Below, piece by piece: positions 1-9,037 of a stretch of DNA of 64,000 nt. Under the pieces are notes generated by a model that was given only the letters and a program-made list of their open reading frames with translations, did not search any database and was not told where the DNA came from. Position 1 is the first letter of the stretch, and every line of letters starts with the position of its first letter. The position numbers and the translations under genes are program-made. Location of the stretch: positions 1-64,000 of the forward strand of contig UCJA01000007.1 in assembly GCA_900472675.1 (NCBI GenBank), in the 5' to 3' direction. The DNA comes from Hyphomicrobiales bacterium. GTDB taxonomy: Bacteria; Pseudomonadota; Alphaproteobacteria; Rhizobiales; Rhizobiaceae.

Positions 1-36
1 GCCCTCCCCCTTGTAGGGAGGGGGGGGAGGGGTTTT
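1..36. repeat. GC-rich dispersed hairpin repeat (partial)
   Basis: The first bases form a C-run/G-run inverted repeat around a TTGTAG core (CCTCCCCC, then GGGAGGGG), cut by the window edge. A similar CCCC..TTGTAGAG..GGGG unit lies at 32439-32473. Such units are common between genes in Rhizobiales genomes. No function is visible. Confidence 0.5.
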
Positions 37-76
37 CCGACAGACCACCGCCCGGGCGATCGCACCCGTTTTAAAA

Positions 77-111
77 CAACTGTTGACGCAATCAACATTT
101 GTTGAAAGATA
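77..111 (+). promoter_or_regulatory. Candidate psuK promoter with overlapping CAAC/GTTG palindromes
   Basis: TTGACG at 83-88 and AAGATA at 106-111 are 17 bases apart, a fair sigma-70 layout 25 bases before psuK. Two short palindromes overlap it: CAACTGTTG at 77-85 and TCAAC-ATTT-GTTGA at 92-105, the second filling the spacer. That placement suits a repressor site. The regulator is unknown, but PsuK itself carries a winged-helix domain. Confidence 0.4.
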
Positions 112-135
112 GGGCCGTCTCAAGGAAAGCCCACC

Positions 136-1245
136 ATGGAAGACACCAGCCCACAGGAAGCAGCCGTTCTGGCAGCGATCCGCGACAACCCTTTTGTCGG
201 CCAGCAGGAGATCGCCTCTCTGCTGGGGCTGGCGCGCTCCACTGTTGCGGCCCACATCGTCCAGCTCATGCAGAAGGGCCATATCCTCGGGCGCGGCTAT
301 CTTCTGCCCACCCCGGCCCGTGCCGTCTGCCTCGGTGGCGCCGTGCTGGACCGCAAATACCGGGCGCGGCAAACGCTGGTGCCGGAGACCTCCAATCCCG
401 TGGACGGTATTCGAAGCCTGGGCGGCGTCGCCCGCAACGTGGCCGAAAACCTCGCCCGGCTCGGCACTGCCACCACCTTCGTGTCGATCGTCGGTGATGA
501 CGAGGCCGGCCGCACGCTGCTTTCCTTCATGCGCGAGCGCGGCATCGACGTGAGCCAGGTCCTGGTATCGGCAGAGCGGCCGACGGCGGAATATGCCGCC
601 GTGCTCGATCCGGCCGGCGACCTCGTCATGGGGCTCGCCGACATGAGCATCTTCGACCTGCTGCTGCCCGACCATATTGACCGCATTTGGCCGCATCTCG
701 CCGCCGCAAGCTGGGTCTTCAGCGACTGCAATCCGCCTGCTGAAACCCTGGCGGCACTGATTGCCAAGGCAAGCACCGCGCAATTCCGGCTGGCGATCGA
801 CGCCGTCTCCACCGTCAAGGCCGCACGCCTGCCGAAGGACCTGACCGGCATCGACCTTTTGCTGATGAACCTGGACGAAGCGAACGCCATCCTCGACCGC
901 CGCACGGGCCGGACCATGGCCGACGCGAAGGACGCCGCGCTTGGCCTGCAGCAGGCCGGCGCCCGCGAAGCCATCGTCACCATGGGGGCAGATGGCATCG
1001 TCGTCGCAGGCACCGACGGCCCAAAAATCTTTCCAGCCGTCGCGGCCACCTCCGTCGACATGACCGGTGCAGGCGACGCCATGATTGCCGGCACCCTGCA
1101 CCGCCTGATGGCCGACGACGATCTTTATTCTGCAGCCCGGGTGGGTGCGCTGATCGGCGCGCTAACCACCGAAAGCCCGGCCAGCGTCCACCCGGAACTC
1201 TCTCAAACATTCCTCGATGCAAACCTGCATCGCATTCTCGCTTGA
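136..1245 (+). CDS. psuK: Pseudouridine kinase-like PfkB sugar kinase with N-terminal winged-helix domain
   Basis: Predicted to phosphorylate pseudouridine (or a related nucleoside) to the 5'-phosphate for PsuG. Residues 1-60 form a winged helix-turn-helix (QQEIASLLGLARSTVAAHI). Residues about 65-365 are a PfkB/ribokinase fold with the substrate glycine motif GGVARNVAENLARLG and the C-terminal signature DMTGAGDA, Asp314 being the expected catalytic base. ATG 136 follows AAGGAAA at 122-128. The next gene starts 11 bases after the stop, so the pair is an operon. The HTH-kinase fusion is seen in several PfkB kinases; whether it binds DNA here is unknown. Pairing with psuG supports pseudouridine over other nucleosides. 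Confidence 0.88.
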   Translation: MEDTSPQEAAVLAAIRDNPFVGQQEIASLLGLARSTVAAHIVQLMQKGHILGRGYLLPTPARAVCLGGAVLDRKYRARQTLVPETSNPVDGIRSLGGVARNVAENLARLGTATTFVSIVGDDEAGRTLLSFMRERGIDVSQVLVSAERPTAEYAAVLDPAGDLVMGLADMSIFDLLLPDHIDRIWPHLAAASWVFSDCNPPAETLAALIAKASTAQFRLAIDAVSTVKAARLPKDLTGIDLLLMNLDEANAILDRRTGRTMADAKDAALGLQQAGAREAIVTMGADGIVVAGTDGPKIFPAVAATSVDMTGAGDAMIAGTLHRLMADDDLYSAARVGALIGALTTESPASVHPELSQTFLDANLHRILA

Positions 1246-1256
1246 AAGGAAACATC

Positions 1257-2180
1257 ATGTCCCTCTTGAAGCCCAGGCTGAGCCCGGAAGTCGCCGAAGC
1301 CATCGCAAGCGGCGGTCCGGTCGTCGCGCTCGAATCGACCATCATCACCCATGGCATGCCCTACCCGGCAAACCTGGAGACAGCGCTCGGCGTGGAGGCC
1401 GTGGTGCGCGAGAATGGCGCGATCCCGGCCACCATCGCCGTGATCGACGGCGAACTGCGGGTCGGCCTGGAACATCATGAGCTGGAAACGCTGGCCCAGG
1501 CGAAGGACGTGGTCAAGGCTTCCGGCCGGGACCTCGCCGTCGCCATGGTACGCCGCCAGACCGCGGGAACCACGGTGTCCGCCACCATGCTGCTCGCTGA
1601 TCTCGCCGGCATCGAGATCTTCGCAACCGGCGGCGTCGGCGGCGTTCACCGCGGCGCCGAACAGACCTTCGACATCTCGGCCGACCTTACCGAGCTCGGT
1701 CGCACCAAGACGGCCGTTGTCTGCGCCGGGGTGAAGTCGATCCTCGATATCGCAAAGACGCTGGAATATCTGGAAACCCAGCGCGTGCCGGTGATTGCCT
1801 TCGGCACCGAGGACTTTCCGGCCTTCTTTACCCGCAAGAGCGGCTTCAAGGCCGACCACCAGCTGGATACGGCAGAAGAGATCGCCCACGCCATGCACCT
1901 GCACCATCAGCTTGGCACCGGCACCGGCCTTTTGATCGCCAACCCCATTCCCGAACAGGCGGCGCTGACGCCGGAGTTCATCGACGGCACGATTGCCGAT
2001 GCGGTGCGCGAAGCGGATGAGCGTGGCATCGGCCGCAAAGAGCTGACGCCCTTCCTGCTCGCCCGCATCAACGAATTGTCGAAGGGCGAAAGCCTGAAGG
2101 CGAATATCGAGCTGGTGAGAAACAATGCCCGGCTGGCGGCCCGCATGGCAGTGGCCTATGCGGCACTGAAGAAGGGCTGA
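1257..2180 (+). CDS. psuG: Pseudouridine-5'-phosphate glycosidase
   Basis: Cleaves the C-C glycosidic bond of pseudouridine 5'-phosphate to uracil and ribose 5-phosphate, the second step after PsuK. The 307-residue length matches the family. Near the N-terminus is the active-site stretch ALESTIITHGMPYP, followed by the glycine-rich GGVGGVHRG loop and the CAGVKSILD lysine motif, all typical of the PsuG/IndA fold. ATG 1257 has AAAGGAAA directly upstream; a TTG at 1242 is in frame but overlaps the psuK stop and lacks a ribosome site. No pseudouridine transporter or nucleoside hydrolase accompanies the pair in this window. Confidence 0.92.
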   Translation: MSLLKPRLSPEVAEAIASGGPVVALESTIITHGMPYPANLETALGVEAVVRENGAIPATIAVIDGELRVGLEHHELETLAQAKDVVKASGRDLAVAMVRRQTAGTTVSATMLLADLAGIEIFATGGVGGVHRGAEQTFDISADLTELGRTKTAVVCAGVKSILDIAKTLEYLETQRVPVIAFGTEDFPAFFTRKSGFKADHQLDTAEEIAHAMHLHHQLGTGTGLLIANPIPEQAALTPEFIDGTIADAVREADERGIGRKELTPFLLARINELSKGESLKANIELVRNNARLAARMAVAYAALKKG

Positions 2181-2200
2181 GGCTGAGCCCAGCCTGAGGC

Positions 2201-2244
2201 AGAAAACGAACCGGCGCCGGCGGATTGCTCCGCACCGGCGCCGG
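2201..2244 (-). terminator. Intrinsic terminator of ftsZ2
   Basis: CCGGCGCCGG occurs at 2211-2220 and again at 2235-2244, flanking CGGA-TTGC-TCCG, so the minus-strand RNA folds into a long GC-rich hairpin. The minus strand then reads TTCGTTTTCT, a U-rich tail. It sits between the converging psuG and ftsZ2 ends. Confidence 0.6.
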
Positions 2245-2255
2245 CAAAAGCGTGA

Positions 2256-3278
2256 TTACTGCAGCGTGCGGGCCGGGGCGTGGTCCGCGCCGTATTCCGG
2301 GGCGGGCGTGCCGAGCGCGCCATCCTCGAGACCGGTCGCCACGACCGAGACCCGGAACTTGCCGTCGAGATTGCGGTCGAAGATCGCGCCGACCACGATG
2401 TCCGCATCGTCCTGCACCTGATCGCGAATGCGGCTCGCCGCTTCGTCCACTTCAAACAGCGTCATGTCGGAGCCGCCGGAGATCGAGATCAGCACGCCGC
2501 GTGCGCCACGCAGCGATACGTCGTCGAGCAGCGGGTTGGCGATCGCAGCCTCGGCGGCATTCATCGCACGGCCATCGCCCGAGGCTTCGCCGGTGCCCAT
2601 CATCGCCCGGCCCATGCCGCGCATGACCGACTTCACGTCTGCGAAGTCGAGGTTGATCAGGCCTTCCTTGACGATCAAGTCGGTGATGCAGCCGACGCCG
2701 GCAAACAGCACCCGGTCGGCCGTCATGAAGGCATCCGCGAACGTGGTCTTCGCGTCGGCGATCCGGAACAGGTTCTGGTTCGGGATGACGATGACCGTAT
2801 CGGCGGCCTGGCGCAGCGCCTCGACACCGGCTTCCGCCATCCGCATGCGGCGATTGCCCTCGAAGAAGAACGGCTTGGTGACGACGCCGACGGTCAGGAT
2901 GCCGGCCGAACGGGCTGCATGCGCGATCACCGAGGCAGCCCCCGTGCCGGTGCCGCCGCCCATGCCGGCGGTGACGAAGCACATGTGCGATCCGGCCAGG
3001 TGATCCATGATCTCGTCGATCGATTCTTCCGCCGCCGCACGCCCGACTTCCGGCTGCGAACCGGCGCCGAGACCTTCGGTGATATGGGCACCGAGCTGGA
3101 TCCGGCGCGAGGCCTTGGAGGTGGCAAGCACCTGCGCATCCGTATTGGCGGCGATGAATTCCACGCCCTGCAGGTCTTCCGCGATCATGTTGTTGATCGC
3201 ATTTCCGCCGCCGCCGCCAACGCCGATCACAGTGATATGCGGCCGCAGCCCGGAAATGCCGCTCTTGGCGTCGGTCAT
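2256..3278 (-). CDS. ftsZ2: Short FtsZ paralogue (FtsZ2 type)
   Basis: A tubulin-like GTPase of 340 residues. It has the N-terminal glycine loop [12 protein letters not shown] (residues 19-30), the tubulin signature GGGTGTG (107-113) and the T7-loop catalytic acids in NLDFADV, so GTP binding and polymerisation chemistry look intact. It ends right after the polymerising core and lacks the long linker and conserved C-terminal peptide by which FtsZ binds FtsA and ZipA-like partners. S. meliloti has a comparable short FtsZ2 beside its long FtsZ1. ATG 3278 has AAGGAGAG ahead; a TTG at 3293 would place that site inside the gene. It stands alone, without mraZ/ftsQA. The exact cellular role is not established. 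Confidence 0.9.
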   Translation of the reverse strand: MTDAKSGISGLRPHITVIGVGGGGGNAINNMIAEDLQGVEFIAANTDAQVLATSKASRRIQLGAHITEGLGAGSQPEVGRAAAEESIDEIMDHLAGSHMCFVTAGMGGGTGTGAASVIAHAARSAGILTVGVVTKPFFFEGNRRMRMAEAGVEALRQAADTVIVIPNQNLFRIADAKTTFADAFMTADRVLFAGVGCITDLIVKEGLINLDFADVKSVMRGMGRAMMGTGEASGDGRAMNAAEAAIANPLLDDVSLRGARGVLISISGGSDMTLFEVDEAASRIRDQVQDDADIVVGAIFDRNLDGKFRVSVVATGLEDGALGTPAPEYGADHAPARTLQ

Positions 3279-3304
3279 CGTGCTCTCCTTCAAAACATCT
3301 GGCC

Positions 3305-3322
3305 CTGTCTGTTTGCAGACAG
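3305..3322 (-). promoter_or_regulatory. Perfect inverted repeat in the ftsZ2 5' region
   Basis: CTGTCTG-TTTG-CAGACAG, seven perfect pairs with a four-base loop, 27 bases upstream of the ftsZ2 start. It could be a protein-binding palindrome or an mRNA leader hairpin. No T-run follows, so it is not an obvious terminator. Confidence 0.35.
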
Positions 3323-3444
3323 CGAATCGCCCCGGAGACTACACGCGCATCAAGGCGGAGGCGCGGCGAAAATCCCGGCAGGCCGCACTTAATACGCCTC
3401 CGGCCTTGCCCAGAGCCTTCGCGGGCGCCGGCACCGGATAGGTA

Positions 3445-5247
3445 TCAGGCCGGCTCAAACAGTGGTGCGATCTCCATTTCCGGCACCAGTACCAGCCCCT
3501 TGTCGGTAATCCGGATTTCCGGAATGACCGACAGCGGAATGAGATTGAAGCCCATGTAGGCGATGGTGCATTCCGCCTTTTCCCATTCCAGCTTCAGCGC
3601 TTTCACCTCGTCGGCGACCGCGTGGACGCGCTTGTCCGACAGAAGGCCGGCGATCGGCAGCGGCACCATGGCCGTCACCTTGCCGTCCATCACCACGCAG
3701 ACGCCGCCCTGTGTCGCCTCGATCGCATCGAGCGCCACCTGCATGTCGGCAGAATTCGTGCCGGCAACGATGATGTTGTGGCTGTCATGCCCGACGGAGG
3801 AGGCAACCGCGCCCTTCTTCAGGCCGAAGCCGTTTAGCAGTCCGTGCGCCACATTGCCGTCGGACTTGCCGTGGCGCTCGACAACGGTGACGAAGCAGAG
3901 GTCGTGATTGTCGAAATGCGCCTGCCAGTCGTTGGCGGGCTCCAGCGTCACGGTCACATGCCGCAGCGTAATGCCGGGCAGCTCGGTCTTGATCGTATGG
4001 GCGATGACCCGCTCCGTCGGCAGGTCTGGCGTCAGCTTCAGGCCCTGGGGCAGCTTCACCGTGTGATAGGCGGCCTCCGGATAGCGGTAGGGCTTGGACA
4101 GCGCCTCGTCGAGAACAGGCGTGATCTTCTTCTGGTCCACGACCAGCTCGCCGCCATACCAGGTGCTAACCGGCTCCAGATCGTCGGTGAGCAGCACCAG
4201 GTCGGCGCGACGTCCGCCGCCCATGCCACCGATTTCGCCGTCCATGCCGAAGCGTGTCGCCCCGTGCAGCGACCCCATCGCCCAGGCCTGCTCGGGCGTC
4301 ATGCCGTATTTCACCGCCTCGCGGGTGACCCAGTCCTGCCCGAAGGCAAGCAGGTCCTCGGCATCGCGGTCGTCGGTGCAGACCGCGATGCGCTTGTGGG
4401 AGGCACCAAGCTCGGTGATCGTCTTGATCGCCTGCGGCAGCGAATGCCAGGGCGTGGTGGGCGGTCCGCCGCGCAGGAACAGCCAGACGCCGGCATCGAG
4501 CAGGTCGTCGGCAATGTCGCGGTCGATCGCCTCATGCGTGTCGGTGACGCCAGACGCCGCGTATGCCGCGACGAACTCCCGCCCGTAGACATGGCCAGAC
4601 ACCGGCCGGCCGCGCTCGAGCGCTGCGGCAAGAATGGCATGGCTGCGCTCGTCACCCATGGCAACCGGCACGAAATCCATCTTCTCGCCAAGTCCCACGG
4701 CCTCCGGCCACTTGTCGAACAGCGCCGCGATCTTGGAGGGCGTCAGGTCTCCGCCGGCGGTTTCCATGTCCGCCGAGGTGGCCGGCACCGTGCTCGGCAC
4801 CGTCAGGAAGATCGACAGCGGCGCCTGCCGCGCATCCTCGAGCATCGCCTCGACACCGGCCACATCCATCACATTGCCGATCTCGTGGCTGTCGCAAAAG
4901 ATCGTCGTGGTGCCGTTGAGAAGGGCAGCCTCCGCATAGGCGCAGGCCGTCACCATGGATGATTCGATGTGAAGATGCGGATCGACGAGACCGGGCGCGA
5001 TGATGCCGCCGCGGGCGTCATAGGTCCGCGCGCTGCTTCCCCTGTAGCTGCCGGCCGGCTTGACCGCCGCGATGCGCCCGCCCGTCACCCAGACCTCCCG
5101 GTCCCTGAGCGTGCGCTCCGAATAGGTCGACAGCACGCGGGCGCCCTGGATCACCAGCTCCGGCTCGCGTCGCCCCGAGGCAACGTCGGCAAGCAGGCGC
5201 GTCATGGTCGACAGCGGCTTTACGGAAAAACGATTGAGCATGGCCAT
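3445..5247 (-). CDS. ade: Adenine deaminase
   Basis: Metal-dependent amidohydrolase converting adenine to hypoxanthine and ammonia in purine salvage, cytoplasmic. After a beta-sandwich start, the metal motif [13 protein letters not shown] is followed by [21 protein letters not shown] and the CTDDRD loop, the Ade family order. The C-terminal third ([11 protein letters not shown] and after) is the Ade-specific domain. Length is 600 residues, slightly over the typical bacterial enzyme. ATG 5247 gives the family N-terminus; ATG 5241 is the alternative. A longer frame to 5358 would run through the hairpin at 5322-5356 and is unlikely. Single gene, same strand as exoP but separated by that hairpin. 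Confidence 0.92.
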   Translation of the reverse strand: MAMLNRFSVKPLSTMTRLLADVASGRREPELVIQGARVLSTYSERTLRDREVWVTGGRIAAVKPAGSYRGSSARTYDARGGIIAPGLVDPHLHIESSMVTACAYAEAALLNGTTTIFCDSHEIGNVMDVAGVEAMLEDARQAPLSIFLTVPSTVPATSADMETAGGDLTPSKIAALFDKWPEAVGLGEKMDFVPVAMGDERSHAILAAALERGRPVSGHVYGREFVAAYAASGVTDTHEAIDRDIADDLLDAGVWLFLRGGPPTTPWHSLPQAIKTITELGASHKRIAVCTDDRDAEDLLAFGQDWVTREAVKYGMTPEQAWAMGSLHGATRFGMDGEIGGMGGGRRADLVLLTDDLEPVSTWYGGELVVDQKKITPVLDEALSKPYRYPEAAYHTVKLPQGLKLTPDLPTERVIAHTIKTELPGITLRHVTVTLEPANDWQAHFDNHDLCFVTVVERHGKSDGNVAHGLLNGFGLKKGAVASSVGHDSHNIIVAGTNSADMQVALDAIEATQGGVCVVMDGKVTAMVPLPIAGLLSDKRVHAVADEVKALKLEWEKAECTIAYMGFNLIPLSVIPEIRITDKGLVLVPEMEIAPLFEPA

Positions 5248-5321
5248 GGGGTCCTGTGGTGATCGCCTGCGCCATCCTAGGCAAGTTCGGTGGTGCAAGG
5301 AAGATGTTCCGTCGCCCTCAC

Positions 5322-5356
5322 GCAAACGACGCGGCATATCCTGCCGCGCCGTTTGC
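5322..5356. terminator. Long stem-loop between exoP and ade
   Basis: Arms 5322-5336 and 5342-5356 pair over 15 positions with one mismatch around a TATCC loop (GCAAACG...CGTTTGC ends). It lies just past the exoP stop in the direction of exoP transcription, so it probably ends or stabilises the exo transcript. There is no clear T-run, so a rho-independent role is uncertain. Confidence 0.45.
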
Positions 5357-5379
5357 AAAGGTGGGAATGACGGAAGAGT

Positions 5380-7767
5380 CTACTTGATCGTGGCGGTCGG
5401 GCCGTCGCGATAATAGGAGGCATAGCTGTCGTGCAGCCGCTCCGGAGCGCCGGCATCGGCATACTTGCGCAGATCCGTCATGTCCGTCTTGTTAAGAATG
5501 ACGCCAACCGTCTTTGCCGCGACCTGCGGCTCGGAGCGCAGCACGCTCTGCACGGCCTTGACGGGTGTCACGCCCCATTCCGTCACGAACACGAAGCCGT
5601 CGACATAGGGCTCGAACGCCTTGGCATCGATGACCGGGATCAGCGGCGCAAGGTCGACGATGATGACGTCGAACGTATCCTTGATGCTCTCCAGGAATTG
5701 GCTCATGCCGGTCGAGGCCAGCAGCTCGCTGGTATGGGTGAGCTGGCGGCTGCGCATGGTCATCGGCAGGATGGTCAGGCGCGAACGACGGTCGACGCGG
5801 GCAGCGGCCGTCCACGGTGTCTTCTGCAGCACCACGTCGACGAGCCCGACTTCAGGCTGCGTCGCCAGCATCTTGCTGAGACCCGGGTTGCGCATGTCGG
5901 CATCGATGACGAGCGTGCGAACGCCGGCAGCCGAGATAAGGCCGGCAAGGTTTGCCGCCACCATCGACTTGCCCTCGCCCGGCAGGCAGGAGATGACGCC
6001 GATCACCGAGCACTTGCGGCCCTGGAAGACGATGTCGCAGGCAAGCTTGGTGTTGCGCAGCGTTTCCGCAAACTGCGAGCGCGGCGCTTCTACCGCGATC
6101 CGCATCATCCGGCGGAAGGATATCGGCGCGCCGGCGGGCGGCTGCGTGCCGTCGGCCTGCTCCGGGATAGGTGGCGCTGCGCCATCTTCGGCCGGCATCG
6201 CATTCAGCTTCGGCAGGTAGCCGAGGAAGCGCATGCCGAGCTTTTCCTGCACGTCTTCACCGGTGCGGAAGAAGCGCTCGCGGAACTCCAGAAGCGCGGC
6301 AACAGCGCAGCCGAGCATCAGGCCAAGCACCAGCGAGAGCGCGATGGTCAGCGTCTTGCGGGGGCTGGACGGTGCGGTCGGCGTACCGGCGTCGGAAATC
6401 ACCCGGGCCTTGGCGATCGGCAGCGACTGCAGCTGGCTCGCCGTTTCGAAGCGCTGCAGATAGGACTGGTAGAGCGCCTTCAGCGCATCCGCCTTCTGCT
6501 GCAGCTCCTGCAGCCGGACCATGGAGACCTGCGCGTCGGAATTATTGCCGGACACCCGCTCGATGCTCGCCCGCAGCGACTGTTCGCGCGACTTGGCCAC
6601 ATCGAGGTCGTTCTTGAAGCTCCCCGTCAGCTGCTGCAGTTCGCGGTAGATCTGCTGGGACAGGTCTTCCTGTTCCTGAGCGAGAGCAACCGCCTGCGGA
6701 TGGTTGGCACCGAACTGCTGCACCACGGCCTGCATGCGGTCGTTGACGGCGATGAACCGCTTGCGCAGGTCCTGGAGAACCGTGTTGTCCGTATCGCGGG
6801 TGGAAATAACCGCGTTCTTCACGGCAGTACCGGCACCCTGGTCGAGGATCTCCTTGTACTGGTTATAACGGGCGGCGGCGGAAGCCACATCCGCCTGGGA
6901 AACGATCAGCTGGCTGTTCAGATCGGACAGCTGCTGCGCCGAAAGCAGTTCGCCACGTGGCGAGATCAGCCCCTTTTCGCGCTTGTACTGCTCCACCGCC
7001 AGCGAGGCTTCCTGTGCCCGCGTGTTGAGGTCCGTCAGCCGCTCCTGCAGCCAGATGGTCGCCCGCTCGGTGGCATCGAAATTGGCATTGAGCTGCTCGG
7101 TCAGATAGGAGCTGGCATAGGTCTTGGCGATCTGGGCGGACAGCTGCGGATCAGGCGAGCGGATCGACAGCGCGATGACCGAGCTGCGGCCGATGCGCTC
7201 GACCGTCAGCGCCTGCTGCAGCACGGCACCTGCTTTTTCGCGGCGGCCGGCGCGCATCTGGTCTTCAGTCGGCGGCGGCGTACCGGGCGATACCATCGAA
7301 ACGACGCTCTGGATCACACCCTTCACCAGGTCGACAGGCGATTTCGACGGGTTTACCAGCGCTTCGATCTGGTCGAACTTGCCCTTGTCCACGACGCTGA
7401 GCGCCAGGGCCTTCGACTTCAGGATCTCGACCGCGCTCGACATGCGGTTGTCGATCTGCTGTGCGGTCTGGGTGTCGGTCTGCTCCTCCGCATAGCGCGA
7501 CAGGTTTTCATCGAGCAGCACCTGCGTCATGGCCGTGTAGATTGGCTTGGCGGTCAGAAGGTAGATACCGGCCAGGGCGACAACCGCGACGACGCAAACG
7601 ATGATGACGCCAAGCCGGCGCATGGCTGCCGTCCACAGCTTGTCGAGATCGATGAAGGCGTCGTTATCCTTGCTCTCGCTCGGAAAGATCGTCATCGGCC
7701 GGAAATTTACCTGGTCCATGGCTGGGTCCGCTTTGGGAGTAATGAGCGAGGAATGGCGAACTGTCAT
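5380..7767 (-). CDS. exoP: Succinoglycan polymerisation/export protein ExoP, Wzz-BY-kinase fusion
   Basis: Inner-membrane co-polymerase and tyrosine autokinase controlling chain length and export. Residues 35-75 contain the first membrane segment of a Wzz domain; a long periplasmic helical region follows; a proline-rich stretch (TPTAPSSPR) leads into a second membrane segment near 470-495. The cytoplasmic BY-kinase has Walker A LPGEGKS (about 595-601), Walker A' VIDADMRNP (620-628) and Walker B VIIVDLAP (701-708). The tail has Tyr769 and a cluster Tyr782, 785, 786, the likely autophosphorylation sites, shorter than in many Wzc proteins. ATG 7767 follows GAGGAACGGCCC; ATG 7719 (MDQVNF) is an alternative with weaker ribosome site. 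Last gene of the exoH-to-exoP series. Confidence 0.93.
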   Translation of the reverse strand: MTVRHSSLITPKADPAMDQVNFRPMTIFPSESKDNDAFIDLDKLWTAAMRRLGVIIVCVVAVVALAGIYLLTAKPIYTAMTQVLLDENLSRYAEEQTDTQTAQQIDNRMSSAVEILKSKALALSVVDKGKFDQIEALVNPSKSPVDLVKGVIQSVVSMVSPGTPPPTEDQMRAGRREKAGAVLQQALTVERIGRSSVIALSIRSPDPQLSAQIAKTYASSYLTEQLNANFDATERATIWLQERLTDLNTRAQEASLAVEQYKREKGLISPRGELLSAQQLSDLNSQLIVSQADVASAAARYNQYKEILDQGAGTAVKNAVISTRDTDNTVLQDLRKRFIAVNDRMQAVVQQFGANHPQAVALAQEQEDLSQQIYRELQQLTGSFKNDLDVAKSREQSLRASIERVSGNNSDAQVSMVRLQELQQKADALKALYQSYLQRFETASQLQSLPIAKARVISDAGTPTAPSSPRKTLTIALSLVLGLMLGCAVAALLEFRERFFRTGEDVQEKLGMRFLGYLPKLNAMPAEDGAAPPIPEQADGTQPPAGAPISFRRMMRIAVEAPRSQFAETLRNTKLACDIVFQGRKCSVIGVISCLPGEGKSMVAANLAGLISAAGVRTLVIDADMRNPGLSKMLATQPEVGLVDVVLQKTPWTAAARVDRRSRLTILPMTMRSRQLTHTSELLASTGMSQFLESIKDTFDVIIVDLAPLIPVIDAKAFEPYVDGFVFVTEWGVTPVKAVQSVLRSEPQVAAKTVGVILNKTDMTDLRKYADAGAPERLHDSYASYYRDGPTATIK

Positions 7768-7895
7768 GGGCCGTTCCTCGGATTAAGGTCTGTCAAGGCA
7801 TCTCGCATGGCACGCTCTCGGCTTGGCGCTATGCCTGTAGGGGTGTTTGCGCCGGTGATGGTCGCCGCGATATTAGCATGCTTGCATGTCCGGCG

Positions 7896-7994
7896 TCAGG
7901 CGGGCGCTTCAAGCGCGGCAACGGTCAGCGTCTGCACGATAGAGCGTCCATTGCGGTAATTCCGCGGCGTCGCCACGGGTCGCGTCAGGCTCAT
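7896..7994 (-). CDS. Possible 32-residue ORF coupled to exoO
   Basis: ATG 7994-7992 overlaps the exoO stop as ATGA, and GGAGGGACC lies 5-13 bases upstream inside exoO, so translation could restart here. The peptide starts MSLTRPVATPRN, is basic in its first half and has no membrane segment or known motif. It occupies part of the 223-base gap where S. meliloti carries exoN. It may be a real small protein, a degenerate remnant, or chance. No homologue is recognised. Confidence 0.3.
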   Translation of the reverse strand: MSLTRPVATPRNYRNGRSIVQTLTVAALEAPA

Positions 7995-9037
7995 GTCTTG
8001 GTCCCTCCGGAGGAACTGCTGACGCCCGCGGCACCCTGCCCGTCGATCGGATCGCGGTTAAAGCCGGCAGCCTTGGCCAGCCGGCGCATGCGAACGGCGA
8101 TCGGCATCCCCAGGTGCTTCAGTGCCTGCGGATGGGCGAACGCCGTCTGAAGGAAGCCGCCGACGGACCGCGCCTTCAGGGCATCGACCATGGTTATGAA
8201 GGAGGCTGCTTCCTTGATGCTGCGGGTCCGGCGCTTTTGCGCGGCCATCGCATCCGGCTCCAGCCGGTAGCGGGACAGAAACGTCTCGTCGGCCGCAAGC
8301 ATGGACTGCAGATGCTGGGGTTTGAGCACCCGCGAGATCGAGCCGTGCCGCAGATGATAGACATAGCCGGCCGATGGCTCCACCGCGCAGCGCGCACCGC
8401 TGGCCAGCGCATAGGCGAGAAGCGCGTAATCCTCGCCGATCCGCAGCGTCTCGTCGAACCGCAGCTGGTGCGCCGAAAGGAAGGACCGCTCGAAGATCGG
8501 TTTCATATAGCCGAAATTGAAAGTCGAACCGAAGATCAGGTTCGAGCCGATGAACTCGGACAGCGTCATCAGCGGCCGCTTTTCCAGCACCTCTCGGGCA
8601 AACATCGGCTTGGGCGCACCGCCGTCAAGCGGCACCACGTCGATATTGTCGACCACCACCTGCGCATCCGCACTCCGTGCCCGCGTGATCATGGTCTGCA
8701 GGCGCTGCGGATGGATGGTGTCGTCCGCATCGAGGACCGCGATCCACTGACCGGTGGCTGCGGCAAAACCCGCATTGCGGGCCGCTGCCGGTCCGCCGTT
8801 CACCGCTTGGGAGATCAGCCGTACCCGCGGGTCCGGATGACGCGACACGAGATCGCGTGTGCCGTCGGTGGAGCAATCGTCCACCACCAGCACTTCAAGC
8901 GCGACACCCTCCTGCGCAAGCGCGCTGGCGATCGCATCGCCGATCGTATCCTCGGCATTATAGGCGGCAATCACGAAACTGACGTCCGGGCGGTTTGCTG
9001 CGGCAGTTTTCGAATCAGAAGTGATGTTTGACGTCAT
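7991..9037 (-). CDS. exoO: Family 2 glycosyltransferase ExoO
   Basis: Cytoplasmic, membrane-associated transferase expected to add a beta-1,6-linked glucose to the growing lipid-linked succinoglycan unit, as ExoO does in S. meliloti. The GT-A nucleotide-binding start is VSFVIAAYNAEDTI at about residues 19-32, the metal-binding motif is VLDADD, and the acceptor-side GEDYALL is near residue 215. Assignment to ExoO rather than its paralogue ExoU rests on position between exoM and exoP. It starts inside the exoM stop (ATGA at 9034-9037). Length 348 residues. Confidence 0.88.
   Translation of the reverse strand: MTSNITSDSKTAAANRPDVSFVIAAYNAEDTIGDAIASALAQEGVALEVLVVDDCSTDGTRDLVSRHPDPRVRLISQAVNGGPAAARNAGFAAATGQWIAVLDADDTIHPQRLQTMITRARSADAQVVVDNIDVVPLDGGAPKPMFAREVLEKRPLMTLSEFIGSNLIFGSTFNFGYMKPIFERSFLSAHQLRFDETLRIGEDYALLAYALASGARCAVEPSAGYVYHLRHGSISRVLKPQHLQSMLAADETFLSRYRLEPDAMAAQKRRTRSIKEAASFITMVDALKARSVGGFLQTAFAHPQALKHLGMPIAVRMRRLAKAAGFNRDPIDGQGAAGVSSSSGGTKT

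Noticed and set aside
5431..7959. 842-codon open frame on the plus strand
   Set aside because: It is antisense to exoP, which has complete Wzz and kinase motifs. Long antisense frames are expected in high-GC DNA; the protein shows no recognisable motif and no ribosome site.
7768..7990. A surviving exoN in the exoO-exoP gap
   Set aside because: The gap is 223 bases and no nucleotidyltransferase motif is visible in any frame.
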